The notes: generated by a model from the sequence alone, not told the origin. DNA of 64,000 nucleotides from an uncultured Pelagibacteraceae bacterium (GCA_902570525.1 CACFYN010000002.1:1-64000); one strand, 5' to 3'. Shown: positions 1-9,105, counted from the first letter of the stretch. Program-made: numbers and translations.

Positions 1-1
1 T

Positions 2-313
2 GAAAAAAAGAGTTATCTTCCAGATACTCATCCTCATCAAGTATACTTAGAGTTTTTATCTGAGCATGGACTAATTGGATCATTAATTTTTTTATCAATC
101 ATATTTTTTCTTATTTTTAGAAATATTAAATTATGTTTAACCTCAAAAAATTCCCTTCAGCTAGGAGCATTTTGCTACCTCATAATAACTTTTTTACCAA
201 TAATACCAAGCGGCTCTTTTTTTAGTGACTTTAACATTACTCTATTTTTTTTGAATTTTTCAATATTTTATGCGTGTAATCCTAAATCAAATATATTTAA
301 TAAAAATTCTTAA
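2..313 (+). CDS. O-antigen ligase/polymerase-like membrane protein, C-terminal part
   Basis: The reading frame is open from the window edge to a TAA stop and gives 103 residues, so the N-terminus lies outside. The stretch HPHQVYLEFLSEHGLIG matches the conserved loop-plus-helix motif of the O-antigen ligase / Wzy superfamily (typically HPHN.YLE...E.G..G). Hydrophobic segments follow it (LIFLSIIFFLIF and YLIITFLPIIPS), as expected for the last membrane helices. Such proteins polymerise or ligate surface polysaccharide in the inner membrane. Only the C-terminus is visible, so ligase and polymerase cannot be told apart. It sits directly outside the left island boundary. Confidence 0.7.
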   Translation, partial: EKKSYLPDTHPHQVYLEFLSEHGLIGSLIFLSIIFFLIFRNIKLCLTSKNSLQLGAFCYLIITFLPIIPSGSFFSDFNITLFFLNFSIFYACNPKSNIFNKNS

Positions 314-317
314 TTAA

Positions 318-346
318 TTAAAAAAATTATTTAAAGTTGATATAAT
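318..346 (+). promoter_or_regulatory. Probable original promoter of the truncated tRNA gene
   Basis: A consensus -10 hexamer TATAAT lies at 341-346, about 33 bp before the tRNA 5' fragment at 379. The -35 region (about 318-323, TTAAAA) is poor. I infer this was the promoter of the tRNA before the island separated it from the 3' half. Confidence 0.35.
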
Positions 347-378
347 TTAGAAAAGAAAGTAAAACAAAATCATATTTT

Positions 379-415
379 GGGCCTGTAGCTCAGTTGGTTA
401 GAGCAGTACATTCAT
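379..415 (+). repeat. Left attachment repeat: 5' half of tRNA-CAT gene
   Basis: It is identical to the first 37 nt of the intact tRNA at 22018 except at position 411. It covers the acceptor 5' strand, the D arm and the 5' side of the anticodon arm, and stops at the anticodon (CAT). No T arm or 3' acceptor strand follows, so this copy cannot be a functional tRNA. The break within the anticodon loop suggests the recombination crossover point. Confidence 0.85.
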
Positions 416-460
416 TATTTACGACTCTGAAAAATATCTTTAATTAGCATTTAGAATCAA

Positions 461-483
461 CCTCTATTAGAGGACTTTTTTTT
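461..483 (+). terminator. Intrinsic terminator just inside the left island end
   Basis: A 5-bp stem, CCTCT (461-465) with AGAGG (469-473), has a 3-nt loop and is followed by AC and eight T residues (476-483). It would stop transcripts from the orphaned tRNA promoter before they enter the methyltransferase gene. Confidence 0.6.
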
Positions 484-493
484 CTATAAAAAT

Positions 494-511
494 TTACCAA
501 CTATTTACCAA
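494..511 (+). repeat. Left 18-bp direct repeat (paired TTACCAA sites)
   Basis: TTACCAACTATTTACCAA is repeated exactly at 21896-21913, near the other island end and in the same orientation. Each copy holds two TTACCAA motifs with an 11-bp period, about one helical turn. This is the arrangement expected of arm-type integrase binding sites; that role is inferred. Confidence 0.7.
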
Positions 512-549
512 GAAACCTAATTATCGGGACAATTATAATTTGTGGTATA

Positions 550-1611
550 ATGATAACACGACTCATTATGAAAAATACAAATATACAAGCTATTAGTTTA
601 TTTTCTGGTGCTGGAGGTTTAGATATAGGTGCTAAACAAAATAATATCAAACTGAAAGTATCGATCGATAATGATGAAGATTCTGTGAGAACACTCGAAT
701 TAAATTCAGAGTTCAAAGAAACAAAAATAATTAAAGATGATATTAAAAAGACAAAAGTTAAAGAAATAGAAAAATATTTAAATGGCAACAAGACTATAAT
801 TATAGGTGGCCCACCTTGTCAGCCTTTTTCCAAAAATGGTTACTGGATAACCAATGAAAATAGAAAAATTACTAAGGATCCAAGAAATTGTATTGATGAT
901 TTTTTCAAATTTATTGATGAAATAAATCCTGATGGCTTTTTGATTGAAAATGTTGAAAGTATTTTACATCCTACAAATAAAAAAGCAGTAGAAACTATTT
1001 TAAGAAAAACAAAAAAATATAATTATAATTTTAAAATGGTTAAAGCTAACGCTTTAGACTACGGTGTTCCTCAAAAGAGAAAAAGAGTTTTTTTTATGGG
1101 TTCCAAAAAAGAATTCAACAATGAAGAGCCTCAAAAAACTCACTATGATCCTGATAAACCAGACTTATTTAATAAAAACCTAAAACCTTACGAAACAGTT
1201 GGAAAACATATTGAAGAATTTGATAAAGATATTTACGAGGAAGAACATGAAAAAACAAATCTTGGAACTTATTATAAAGAATTAAAAAAGGTAAAACCTG
1301 GTGAAAACTACCTTGCTTTATGTGATGGTAAAAAATCAAATTTTAAAAAAAATACAAGATTTTGGAATTTTTTATTAAAGTTAAAAGAAGATCTTCCATC
1401 TTGGACAATAGCAGCCCAACCTGGCCCATGGGTTGGCCCTTTCCACTGGACTAATAGAAGACTGAGAGTTCCTGAAATAGCTGCCATACAAACTTTTCCT
1501 AAAAATTATAAATTCTTTGGTAATAGAAGATCTATACAAAGACAGATAGGTAATGCAGTACCTCCATTGATGGGTAAGGCAATGGTAAAATATTTAGTTT
1601 CGAATATCTAA
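550..1611 (+). CDS. DNA (cytosine-5) methyltransferase, first of two
   Basis: Methylates a cytosine at C5 in a specific DNA sequence. The visible family motifs are FSGAGG (motif I, residues about 18-23), GGPPCQPFS with catalytic Cys about 90 (motif IV), ENV about 133-135 (motif VI), QxRxR about 175-179 (motif VIII) and GNAVPP near the C-terminus (motif X). The length, 353 aa, is typical. An ATG at 568 is an equally possible start, since residues before it add nothing conserved. The last 18 bp overlap the opposing gene at 1594-2115. It lies in a block with a second methyltransferase and a GHKL/Z1/DUF4420 operon, so it probably protects host sites from that restriction machinery. The target sequence cannot be read from the protein. 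Confidence 0.93.
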   Translation: MITRLIMKNTNIQAISLFSGAGGLDIGAKQNNIKLKVSIDNDEDSVRTLELNSEFKETKIIKDDIKKTKVKEIEKYLNGNKTIIIGGPPCQPFSKNGYWITNENRKITKDPRNCIDDFFKFIDEINPDGFLIENVESILHPTNKKAVETILRKTKKYNYNFKMVKANALDYGVPQKRKRVFFMGSKKEFNNEEPQKTHYDPDKPDLFNKNLKPYETVGKHIEEFDKDIYEEEHEKTNLGTYYKELKKVKPGENYLALCDGKKSNFKKNTRFWNFLLKLKEDLPSWTIAAQPGPWVGPFHWTNRRLRVPEIAAIQTFPKNYKFFGNRRSIQRQIGNAVPPLMGKAMVKYLVSNI

Positions 1612-2115
1612 GTTCCTGTAAAAATTTATAAAACTTTTATACTCATGAATATTTAAAGTTTTGATTTGATCTAAGTACAGCCCAAGATGTTTGCCTTTAA
1701 AATTAATTGAGACAGTCTCCTCTTTGATTAGATTGTCCTTATATCTATAGTGCTCAAAACCAGATTCCGCAGTCCTATCACAAATGCTTGATCTTGTATA
1801 AAGTGATCTATTTTTTGCTTTAGAGCTAAATAAAAGTTTATTGTCCCAAGCAACATATGTATTTGATTTTTTATGGTAACCTAAAATTAAAGCCCAATAA
1901 CCCTGAAGATGATAACTTTTTAATTGTTCTCTAAATTTTTCCCCTATTTGAACTCTGTATTCATCTAAATTTGTTCTGTAGGCAAAACCAATATTTTTGA
2001 GACATAAAGAAAATTTATTGTGTTTATAGCTAAATTTGAATGGGTTAGAGTTTTTTTCAACCTTTAATATAGATTTTTTATTTTTTAAGTAATCGAAAAT
2101 CGAGCTAGCCAACAT
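1594..2115 (-). CDS. Unknown protein between two DNA methyltransferases; possible methylase-associated X1 (MAX1)-like domain
   Basis: A 173-aa protein without signal peptide or membrane segment. The central part (YWALILGYHKKSNTYVAWD, then a short basic stretch) resembles the pattern of small domains found beside methyltransferases in MORC/Z1-type restriction clusters, called methylase-associated X1 in the family literature. I recognise this only by pattern and am not certain. It lies on the opposite strand, starts 33 bp from the second methyltransferase (divergent) and overlaps the end of the first by 18 bp. A restriction or target-recognition subunit is another possibility. No PD-(D/E)XK or HNH motif is evident. 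Confidence 0.6.
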   Translation of the reverse strand: MLASSIFDYLKNKKSILKVEKNSNPFKFSYKHNKFSLCLKNIGFAYRTNLDEYRVQIGEKFREQLKSYHLQGYWALILGYHKKSNTYVAWDNKLLFSSKAKNRSLYTRSSICDRTAESGFEHYRYKDNLIKEETVSINFKGKHLGLYLDQIKTLNIHEYKSFINFYRNLDIRN

Positions 2116-2148
2116 AGTCTAATTGTAATATTAAATTGTTATAAGTAA

Positions 2149-3171
2149 ATGAATAAAATCTTAAGTTTATTTTCTGGGGCAGGTGGAATTGATATCGGTT
2201 TTAAAAGTAATTCATTTGAAACATATGCAGCTGTAGATAATTGGAATATAGCTTGTGATACACTTAAGAAAAATAAGATTTCAAAAAATGTAATTTGTTC
2301 TGATATCAAAGATGTAAATTTCTCAAAATTTAAAGGTAAGGTTGATATTGTTGTTGGCGGACCTCCTTGTCCTCCCTATTCAAAATCAAGATTTTATATC
2401 AAAGAGAAGAAAAGAGCTTTAGAAGATGAAGACTCTTATACTCTAGTGTATTTTTGTAAGGCTTTAAAAATAATAAAACCAAAAGTATTTTTTTTTGAAA
2501 ATGTTCATGGTTTCTTTTTTAAACCTCATAAACCAGCTTTAGATTTTTTTGAAAGTGAATGTAAAAAAGCAGGTTATAATTTATCTCATCAGGTTATAAA
2601 TTGTGCAGATTATGGTGTTCCACAAATTCGACAAAGGTTTATATGTGTTGGAACGTTAAAGGAATTAGGGAAATTTGATTTTCCCGAGTCAACTCATTCA
2701 AAAGTAAAAGAAAATAATTTACTTTTTAAGAAAGCAAAATGGGTTAATTGTAAAGCAGCTATTGGCGATTTAGATACAAAGCTACCGGAAGACAAAAATA
2801 ATTTAGCTGGCTCAAAGCATAAGCATTTACTTAAACTAATACCTCCCGGAGACAATTATCTTTTTTTTACCAAAGAAAGAGGGCATTCCAAACCTGAGTT
2901 TAAATGGCGATCAAGATATTGGTCTTTCTTATTAAAGCTTTCTCCAAAAGAACCTTCTTGGACAATTCAAGCTAGCTTTTCAAATAACATGGGCCCATTT
3001 CATTGGAGAAATAGATTTTTAAGAATTAACGAGATAAAAAGAATTCAAACTTTTCCAGACAATTATAAATTAGTTGGTGATTTTAGAGATCAATGGAGGT
3101 TAATTGGTAATGCAGTGCCACCTTTATTAGCTAAGGTTATATCAAGAGAAATTAAAAAACAGTTTTTTTAA
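2149..3171 (+). CDS. DNA (cytosine-5) methyltransferase, second of two
   Basis: A 340-aa m5C methyltransferase with motif I FSGAGG (residues about 8-13), catalytic Cys about 74 in GGPPCPPYS, ENV about 117-119, PQIRQRF (motif VIII) and GNAVPP near the end. Motif IV reads PCP where the family usually has PCQ. The target-recognition region shares the pattern PSWTIQA...GPFHWRNR.LR with the first enzyme, so the two are related, but they are clearly diverged. Two such enzymes in one cluster usually mean a target with different strands (asymmetric) or two targets. Its end is convergent with, and directly abuts, the DUF4420 nuclease gene. Confidence 0.93.
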   Translation: MNKILSLFSGAGGIDIGFKSNSFETYAAVDNWNIACDTLKKNKISKNVICSDIKDVNFSKFKGKVDIVVGGPPCPPYSKSRFYIKEKKRALEDEDSYTLVYFCKALKIIKPKVFFFENVHGFFFKPHKPALDFFESECKKAGYNLSHQVINCADYGVPQIRQRFICVGTLKELGKFDFPESTHSKVKENNLLFKKAKWVNCKAAIGDLDTKLPEDKNNLAGSKHKHLLKLIPPGDNYLFFTKERGHSKPEFKWRSRYWSFLLKLSPKEPSWTIQASFSNNMGPFHWRNRFLRINEIKRIQTFPDNYKLVGDFRDQWRLIGNAVPPLLAKVISREIKKQFF

Positions 3172-4122
3172 TTATTTTAAAAAATTATAATTTGAAAAAT
3201 CTCTAATTTCTTTAGAAGAATTTAAATTTGACTCATATTTAATACTTTTTACTCCATTCATTGGTAGTTCCTTAATCCTCGGAACATTAGTAGCATCATA
3301 AAAATTTAAATTATCACTAGAATATTCATAATTAAAGGAGATATCCTCAAGCTCTTTTTTGGTCTTAAGCCCCGTCATTACATCGTACATTTTTTGTACT
3401 TTTTCTTTATTAATTTTTTTTTTAAGTTTTTTTATAATTAAATTTTTTAAATTTAATAAACTTTTTCCAGCTCTAGATTTTCTTATCATTATAGAGGCAA
3501 TAATAATTTTTTTATTTCTTGTATTTAGTTGTTCATATGAAAATTGATGTTTTCTATCATTTGAAGACGTTGTTTTGATTTCTAAAGCTTGTTTATTTAA
3601 AAAAAAATCAAAAGTATCGTTTGTTTCAGGATGCCAAGCTTCGACTAATAAGTCAGAAGATTTCAATTTATGAATTACAAATAATTCTCCCCAAAATCCA
3701 ACTAAATCATTATTTCTATTTTGAGAAATTTTTCTGTATAATTCAACAAGACTTTTTGTTTTTTCATATATTTCTTTTTCAGAAATATCTTCTTTAATAT
3801 TTCTTACAACATCACTCAGGGAACTAAGGAATATTTCTCTTAATCTTTCGTCTTTTGAAGTACATTTAAGAATACTGAATTTTTTTTTTGTTTTATTTCC
3901 TTTAAATTTAATAGTAGCTTTAATTGAATGATTTAATTGCAAGTTTTGAATATTCTCTTCTTTTCCTTTTGGATTTTTTGTTGAGAATAAAAGAGCAATA
4001 TGACCTAGTCCGTTGATACCAATAAAGTGATTTTTCGAATTTTTAATGTTTTTAGTGTTAAAGATATAATTGTTTTTTTCTTTGGGTTTTAATAAACTTT
4101 TATAATTTTGAAGCAAACTCAT
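3172..4122 (-). CDS. PD-(D/E)XK motif protein, DUF4420 family (putative restriction nuclease)
   Basis: A 316-aa protein. The core signature is a helix with GELFVI (E about 146), followed by DTFDFFLNKQALEIKTTSS, giving D about 172 and E181-x-K183 of a PD-(D/E)XK nuclease fold. This matches the DUF4420 family, which is regularly encoded with Z1-domain and GHKL ATPases and cytosine methyltransferases. It is the last gene of a minus-strand operon: its ATG overlaps the stop of the Z1 gene by 4 bp. I infer that it is the DNA-cleaving subunit. The specificity is unknown and no separate target-recognition domain is obvious. Confidence 0.82.
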   Translation of the reverse strand: MSLLQNYKSLLKPKEKNNYIFNTKNIKNSKNHFIGINGLGHIALLFSTKNPKGKEENIQNLQLNHSIKATIKFKGNKTKKKFSILKCTSKDERLREIFLSSLSDVVRNIKEDISEKEIYEKTKSLVELYRKISQNRNNDLVGFWGELFVIHKLKSSDLLVEAWHPETNDTFDFFLNKQALEIKTTSSNDRKHQFSYEQLNTRNKKIIIASIMIRKSRAGKSLLNLKNLIIKKLKKKINKEKVQKMYDVMTGLKTKKELEDISFNYEYSSDNLNFYDATNVPRIKELPMNGVKSIKYESNLNSSKEIRDFSNYNFLK

Positions 4123-6743
4123 CTTTGCACTGCAGAAATACTGTCTCTAAACATAGAGCGTGGCATAAAAAAACTTAAATAAGGAATTTCTTCAGCAATT
4201 ATTTCTCCTTTTCCATTAAGTTCTTCTGATATTGTTAATTGATGAATCTGTAATGTAGGAGTTTGTAAAGACTCTTCATTATTGGATATGCCTGTTAAAT
4301 AGTCCCAATGAATTCTTATATCACCAGGAAATATGTTATTTGAATTTTTATCATTAAACTTTGAACTCTGTCCTGTTTGCGTTGTTACCGGACCTTCTTT
4401 TATTTGATCTAAATTAGGTTTTGGATCTTTGTTTCTATTTCTGACGTATGGAGATCTTGTATTTCCGTCATTATCCCCAAAAATTAAAATTGGGCAAATA
4501 GTATTCTTTCTCTTTTCTTTTTCTAAAATCCATTCATCATTATTTAAATTTTCTTGCAAAGGTTCTAAATAAAGATCGATCATGTTCATTAATAAGCTGA
4601 ACCTATTCATATCTCTTGTTTCATATTCAAATTTACTTAATAATTCTAAAACATCGGGTAATGGCACTTTTTCTAAAACCTTAATATTTTGCTCTTTAGT
4701 CCAAACATGATTTTCTTTTATATTATTAATTTCACTTAATTGTTTAAATTGATTGCTCAATTTTATATTTAAATCAGAATAAATTTTTCTGTTATTTTTT
4801 AATTGTTTTTCATCTAACAAGTGAGAGTACCTACATCGAACTGATCTAGGATATGGATCTGGTCTAGATTGTAATTCATGACCAATAACACCTGATCTTG
4901 TTAATTTAAATTGGGATCTATCTCGACCGAACCAAAATCTTCTCATTGTTTTTAGATTTTGATTAGATTTAAGAAATCTCTCTAAAAATTTCATCAAATT
5001 CTTATTTCGATCGTATTCACCTTCAAAAAAACCTAATACTTCATCTGTAAACCATAATCTTAGAAAATCAGAATTCTTACCTTGATAACCCATAAACCTA
5101 GCTCTTTGTAATAATGTATCCTCTTGTCTTCCACCCAAAGATCTACATAGATATGTTACAGTAAGACCCTCAACAGTATAGCCTCTGTCCAATCCAAATC
5201 CTCCAACCAAAATATTTGCATAATGTCTTCTATAATCTACAGATGGAATTCCTCTTCTACCTTCAGCAGCATTAAAGGGTACCGGAGTTCTACCTAAACA
5301 ATCAGCACTTTGAAAATGTCTTAAAAATTTTTCATCAATCTCAGGAATTTGTGTTTTAGAGTATTTCTTTATATCATTAAGATGCTTTGTAATCTCTTGA
5401 CTTAAATTTTTAAATTCATCACTGTTTTTATCTGTAAGAGAAGATCTTATTTTATCTTGTAATCCTTTTATCCAATTTAGATATATCCTATGAGTGGTGG
5501 TAGTACCCGCAGGATGAATTATCATAGACATATTCTGTTTTGGGTCATTAATTTTGTCTCTTTCTTGATATAATGCACAAGCAACAGAAGTAAGAAAATA
5601 CATGTATGCATCTCTAAATGATTGAGGACTCTCAGATCCCTGATCCTCATATTCTCTAATATTTTCTTCTATACCTTTAACATAGTGATCAATTTTACTT
5701 TGATTTGAAAAAAAAAACTCTAAACCTGTATAATCTTTTCCAGTCTTTATGATTTCACCAAATGATGGAGAGAGATTATTAAATGTATTAATTAATAAAT
5801 TTGCATTTGGTGTAGCTGTATAACCAAGAAATGAGTGGAATTGAAATAATTTTCTCAAATTTCTAATTGCAAAATGTGTTGCTGTACCAATAAAAGTTAA
5901 ATTTATTTTTTCACCAACGTAATCCTCGAGTTTATTTTTGAGATCTATCCCTGGATTAATTTCAAATAACTCATTAGGATCCTCAATGTCAGCACGCTCA
6001 CATAGGGTTTCTATGGTGTCATTAGCCTTTATTTCGTAAAGTTCTCTATCATCAATAAGTTCAGGGTCATTTTTGGAAGATTTAGAGTTTAAAGAATGAT
6101 GATCACATTCATCATCGACAATAAGTGCAGGGATCTTAGAATATTTAGATGAGTCAAAATTAGATGCCTCATTAAAAAGTTTTGTCAGTCTTCTAATCCT
6201 AGATGGATTTTTCATTGATAAAATAACAAGAGTTTTTTTTGAGTCCTCTTCTATATTGGGATTACTCCAATCAACAAGATTTGATTTTAAAATATCAAGA
6301 TTCCTAGGATGATCCCATTCTCGCCCTACATTTCTTAAAACTTCAAACCTTCTAGATTCTAGTATGTTATCTATTCTACCAGTGTTTTGAACAACCAAAG
6401 GTCCAACACTTCCTGTGAGTAAAATTAAAATTTTAAAATTATTATCAGCGGCTAAAGTAAATACTGCCTCCATTGAGGTTGTTTTTCCACTCTGGATTTG
6501 ACCAAAACAAAGACCTGTTGAATTAAGATTTACCTCTGCAATATTTTTAGGATTAATACATTTACCTAAAATAGTCGTGCTTCCAGACTCTAAACTTTTT
6601 CTATCTTCATCACTCATGTTTGCTTTTGCAGCTATGTAGTTAGAAAATATTTCCCCATTACTTAAGGGTGTCCAAGTCGGATTAATTTCTAAATTCTCTT
6701 TAGAGTAATCTTGCTCTATTTCTATTATTTTATTTTCACTCAT
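4119..6743 (-). CDS. Z1 domain-containing superfamily II helicase-like ATPase
   Basis: An 874-aa protein with the Z1 signature: Walker A GQIQSGKT (residues about 81-88), Walker B-like IVDDECDHHS (about 207-216), GYTATPNA (about 308), and a motif V/VI region LVGGFGLDRGYTVEGLT...LLQRARFMGY (about 515-550). Z1 proteins occur in restriction-like clusters with MutL/MORC-type GHKL ATPases and methyltransferases, where they are thought to supply the ATP-driven DNA translocation or remodelling step. The gene begins directly after the GHKL gene stop and overlaps the DUF4420 gene by 4 bp, so the three are one operon. All main motifs look intact. Confidence 0.9.
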   Translation of the reverse strand: MSENKIIEIEQDYSKENLEINPTWTPLSNGEIFSNYIAAKANMSDEDRKSLESGSTTILGKCINPKNIAEVNLNSTGLCFGQIQSGKTTSMEAVFTLAADNNFKILILLTGSVGPLVVQNTGRIDNILESRRFEVLRNVGREWDHPRNLDILKSNLVDWSNPNIEEDSKKTLVILSMKNPSRIRRLTKLFNEASNFDSSKYSKIPALIVDDECDHHSLNSKSSKNDPELIDDRELYEIKANDTIETLCERADIEDPNELFEINPGIDLKNKLEDYVGEKINLTFIGTATHFAIRNLRKLFQFHSFLGYTATPNANLLINTFNNLSPSFGEIIKTGKDYTGLEFFFSNQSKIDHYVKGIEENIREYEDQGSESPQSFRDAYMYFLTSVACALYQERDKINDPKQNMSMIIHPAGTTTTHRIYLNWIKGLQDKIRSSLTDKNSDEFKNLSQEITKHLNDIKKYSKTQIPEIDEKFLRHFQSADCLGRTPVPFNAAEGRRGIPSVDYRRHYANILVGGFGLDRGYTVEGLTVTYLCRSLGGRQEDTLLQRARFMGYQGKNSDFLRLWFTDEVLGFFEGEYDRNKNLMKFLERFLKSNQNLKTMRRFWFGRDRSQFKLTRSGVIGHELQSRPDPYPRSVRCRYSHLLDEKQLKNNRKIYSDLNIKLSNQFKQLSEINNIKENHVWTKEQNIKVLEKVPLPDVLELLSKFEYETRDMNRFSLLMNMIDLYLEPLQENLNNDEWILEKEKRKNTICPILIFGDNDGNTRSPYVRNRNKDPKPNLDQIKEGPVTTQTGQSSKFNDKNSNNIFPGDIRIHWDYLTGISNNEESLQTPTLQIHQLTISEELNGKGEIIAEEIPYLSFFMPRSMFRDSISAVQR

Positions 6744-8294
6744 TTAATTTATTGTTGGTGGTACAGTATCGATAATAGTATTTATATATTCTCTGATCAT
6801 AAATGTATCTTTAAAACCTCTTTCTTTTCCAATTATTTCAGCCAATACTATATAGCAAAGTAAGGAGAGCATTCCCTCAATCTCTTTTTCATCATTACCA
6901 AAATATTGAGAACTAAATCCTTTATGCATCATTATTTGTATCTGTACTCTCTTTTCTTTTCTTCCTTTTTTATCCAGACTGTAATTTAACCATTTTTTAT
7001 TTTCTACATCTTTGTCATTATTAAGTATTACATCTATAATCCATTCTTCTCCTTGAAAATTGATTTTTTTTGATTTTATTTTTGTTGGTTTAGATACAGG
7101 CTTTGGAAGTTCTTTAGGTATTTCAGGAGGTTTTTTTATTTCAACCTCTTCAACAGCAGACATTGCTTTTGAGAGTTGAACCATAGATGAACTTCCTGCT
7201 TTTTCATAAGTGGATCTGATTTCAGGAGTATGAATTTCTTTTCTAAATCTATCAGCTTGTCTTATGATAGGCATGTCGTCAGAGTCTAACACTGATTTTA
7301 GCTTTGTAAGAAATGCTTGTTTGTCATCCTCAGACCAGTTCAAATTATCTTTTGTATGTGTCACCTCCATTTCATCATCAAAATGAATTTCACCAAATAA
7401 CCTCCTGGCTATAGATGAACCTTCTTGTCTTATTAATTTAAGTGGTCTCCAAGGCTCATCATCACTGCCAAATAGTAATCTATTTCTTCTAAAAACAGCA
7501 AATCCAGCATTTTTATTTCCTGGGTCTGCTATTGCGGCATAGCCAAAAACATTTCTTCTCTTGTTGTTAATCGTAAAATTAAAATCAAATTTTTTTAACC
7601 AAGTTCTTTTTTTTGGATTAATAACTTCATCATCTAAATCTTTATAACTAGGGGCTTTAAGAACTGGTAAGTTTTTATATCTCAATAAAGATCCATTATA
7701 TCTAATTTCAATTTCATTTTTATTGATGAAAGCTCTATACATGGACGCCAAATGATCCTTAATTCTTTCTACACTTTTTCCTCTGGGATTATGATTAAGA
7801 TCTTTGAGGGTAACAATTGTATAATGAGAATTTTTATTCATCTTTGAAGTTTTGTAAGATAATCTGTCATTCTTCTCTTTAGTGATTTTTTCTATGTCAA
7901 ATTTTGCTTCTGTTGCAAAATCTTCACCTAGAGCTTTTGATTTAACAGTCCACAGATTTGCAAACCAACAAGCAGCTGTTTTCATTCCCATTCCAAATTC
8001 AGACAAACCTGTTTGTTTTTTTGGCCTCATGGCAGCTTGAAAAGCACGTTCATAATTTTCTTTATTTATTCCAGCTGCATTATCTTTTATCTCAATCACA
8101 GCCCCGCTAACATAAATATCAATTTTAAGTTTATAATTATTATGAAGTCTTCTAAGCTTAGCTTTATTATCTAAGTAGCTTTGAATTGAATTATCCACAA
8201 ACTCTGCTGTTGCATGGTAAGGAGTATAATTGATTGCTGATAATATTGATAAATATCCTACCCCAGGTCTAATATTAATTGTATTACTTGACAT
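6744..8294 (-). CDS. GHKL ATPase of MORC/MutL type (restriction-associated)
   Basis: A 516-aa protein with the N-terminal Bergerat ATP-binding fold: AEFVDNSIQSY (E31, N35) as motif N, DNAAGI (D71) as G1 box and GMGMKTA (101-107) as G2 box. The family comprises MutL-like/MORC ATPases found in restriction-modification neighbourhoods. They dimerise on ATP and are thought to clamp or sense DNA. It is the first gene of the GHKL-Z1-DUF4420 operon, with the next gene adjoining without a gap. The C-terminal 180 residues are not recognisable. Its promoter should lie in 8295-8401, where I see no strong consensus. Confidence 0.88.
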   Translation of the reverse strand: MSSNTINIRPGVGYLSILSAINYTPYHATAEFVDNSIQSYLDNKAKLRRLHNNYKLKIDIYVSGAVIEIKDNAAGINKENYERAFQAAMRPKKQTGLSEFGMGMKTAACWFANLWTVKSKALGEDFATEAKFDIEKITKEKNDRLSYKTSKMNKNSHYTIVTLKDLNHNPRGKSVERIKDHLASMYRAFINKNEIEIRYNGSLLRYKNLPVLKAPSYKDLDDEVINPKKRTWLKKFDFNFTINNKRRNVFGYAAIADPGNKNAGFAVFRRNRLLFGSDDEPWRPLKLIRQEGSSIARRLFGEIHFDDEMEVTHTKDNLNWSEDDKQAFLTKLKSVLDSDDMPIIRQADRFRKEIHTPEIRSTYEKAGSSSMVQLSKAMSAVEEVEIKKPPEIPKELPKPVSKPTKIKSKKINFQGEEWIIDVILNNDKDVENKKWLNYSLDKKGRKEKRVQIQIMMHKGFSSQYFGNDEKEIEGMLSLLCYIVLAEIIGKERGFKDTFMIREYINTIIDTVPPTIN

Positions 8295-8401
8295 AAGAGT
8301 TTTAAATAATTTTTATCCTATAGTGCTTTTTGATAAAAATAAATCTTTTTCAAAACACAATTAGGTCTTAATAATATCTAATATTAATTGCATAAAGAAA
8401 T

Positions 8402-8770
8402 ATGCGTTTCTTAATACTTTTAGTCATTTTCCCTTCATTCGTTTATGCAGATCAAGGAGTTAAGATTTCTTGTGTGAATATGAAAAACTTACTTGATCAA
8501 AATTATAAAATTCACAAATTTAAATTTGATGTTACGACCTTCCAGTATTTTGATGAAAAGGAAAGTAAATATATTGAAATACCCAATAAAGACTTAACAA
8601 TTAAAAAAGATTTTTTTGCGGCTAGGTTTCCAGAATATGAATTAGGTTTTCAAATAAATGAGTTTGAGGGAAAAAACCCTGTAATGTCTATGTCAAAATA
8701 TGATTATAAAAATGATAAATTTTTAGATCATTATTTATGTGATGTAAAAAATACGTATATCCAAAACTAA
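8402..8770 (+). CDS. Small predicted secreted protein of unknown function
   Basis: A 122-aa protein. A short hydrophobic N-terminus (FLILLVIFPSFVYA) ends in an A-x-A-like site before DQG, fitting a Sec signal peptide, so the mature protein of about 105 residues is probably periplasmic. Two cysteines (about 24 and 115) could form a disulfide. No family was recognised. It is divergent from the GHKL gene, and its last 4 bp overlap the convergent gene at 8767-9105. Confidence 0.7.
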   Translation: MRFLILLVIFPSFVYADQGVKISCVNMKNLLDQNYKIHKFKFDVTTFQYFDEKESKYIEIPNKDLTIKKDFFAARFPEYELGFQINEFEGKNPVMSMSKYDYKNDKFLDHYLCDVKNTYIQN

Positions 8771-9105
8771 ATATCTTCATTATGCCAGGTAAAAAGATCA
8801 GCATCATAAGGAATATTTTTAAATTTCAATAGTGCTTTATATTTTTTAAGCCTGTCCTCTTTTTTAGCACTTTTTAAATATGTGAGGATTTGATCATAGG
8901 TCAGTCCTTTCAACCTATCTTTTTTTACATCTACATATTCCTCATATTCCATTCCTGCTATCGCATAGTTTTTATTGGGGTCTATGTGTTCTGCATAACT
9001 AATAGTATCCTCAGTTTCTTTAAGGATATCATACCAATGAGCAACCTGATTTTTATTATCAAAAAGATAATCTTTTCTGTAATCAAACAGTTCTAACTGC
9101 TGCAT
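8767..9105 (-). CDS. Hypothetical protein, 112 aa
   Basis: A cytosolic-looking acidic/aromatic protein starting MQQLELFDYRKDYLF, with a charged helical C-terminal half (LKSAKKEDRLKKYKALLKFK). No motif, signal peptide or membrane segment was recognised. It is convergent with the secreted protein gene (4-bp overlap). The ORF is complete and isolated; its function is unknown. Confidence 0.6.
   Translation of the reverse strand: MQQLELFDYRKDYLFDNKNQVAHWYDILKETEDTISYAEHIDPNKNYAIAGMEYEEYVDVKKDRLKGLTYDQILTYLKSAKKEDRLKKYKALLKFKNIPYDADLFTWHNEDI

Noticed and set aside
379..455. A second functional tRNA at the left edge of the island
   Set aside because: Homology stops at the anticodon; there is no anticodon-stem 3' side, T arm or acceptor 3' strand, so it is only a 5' fragment.
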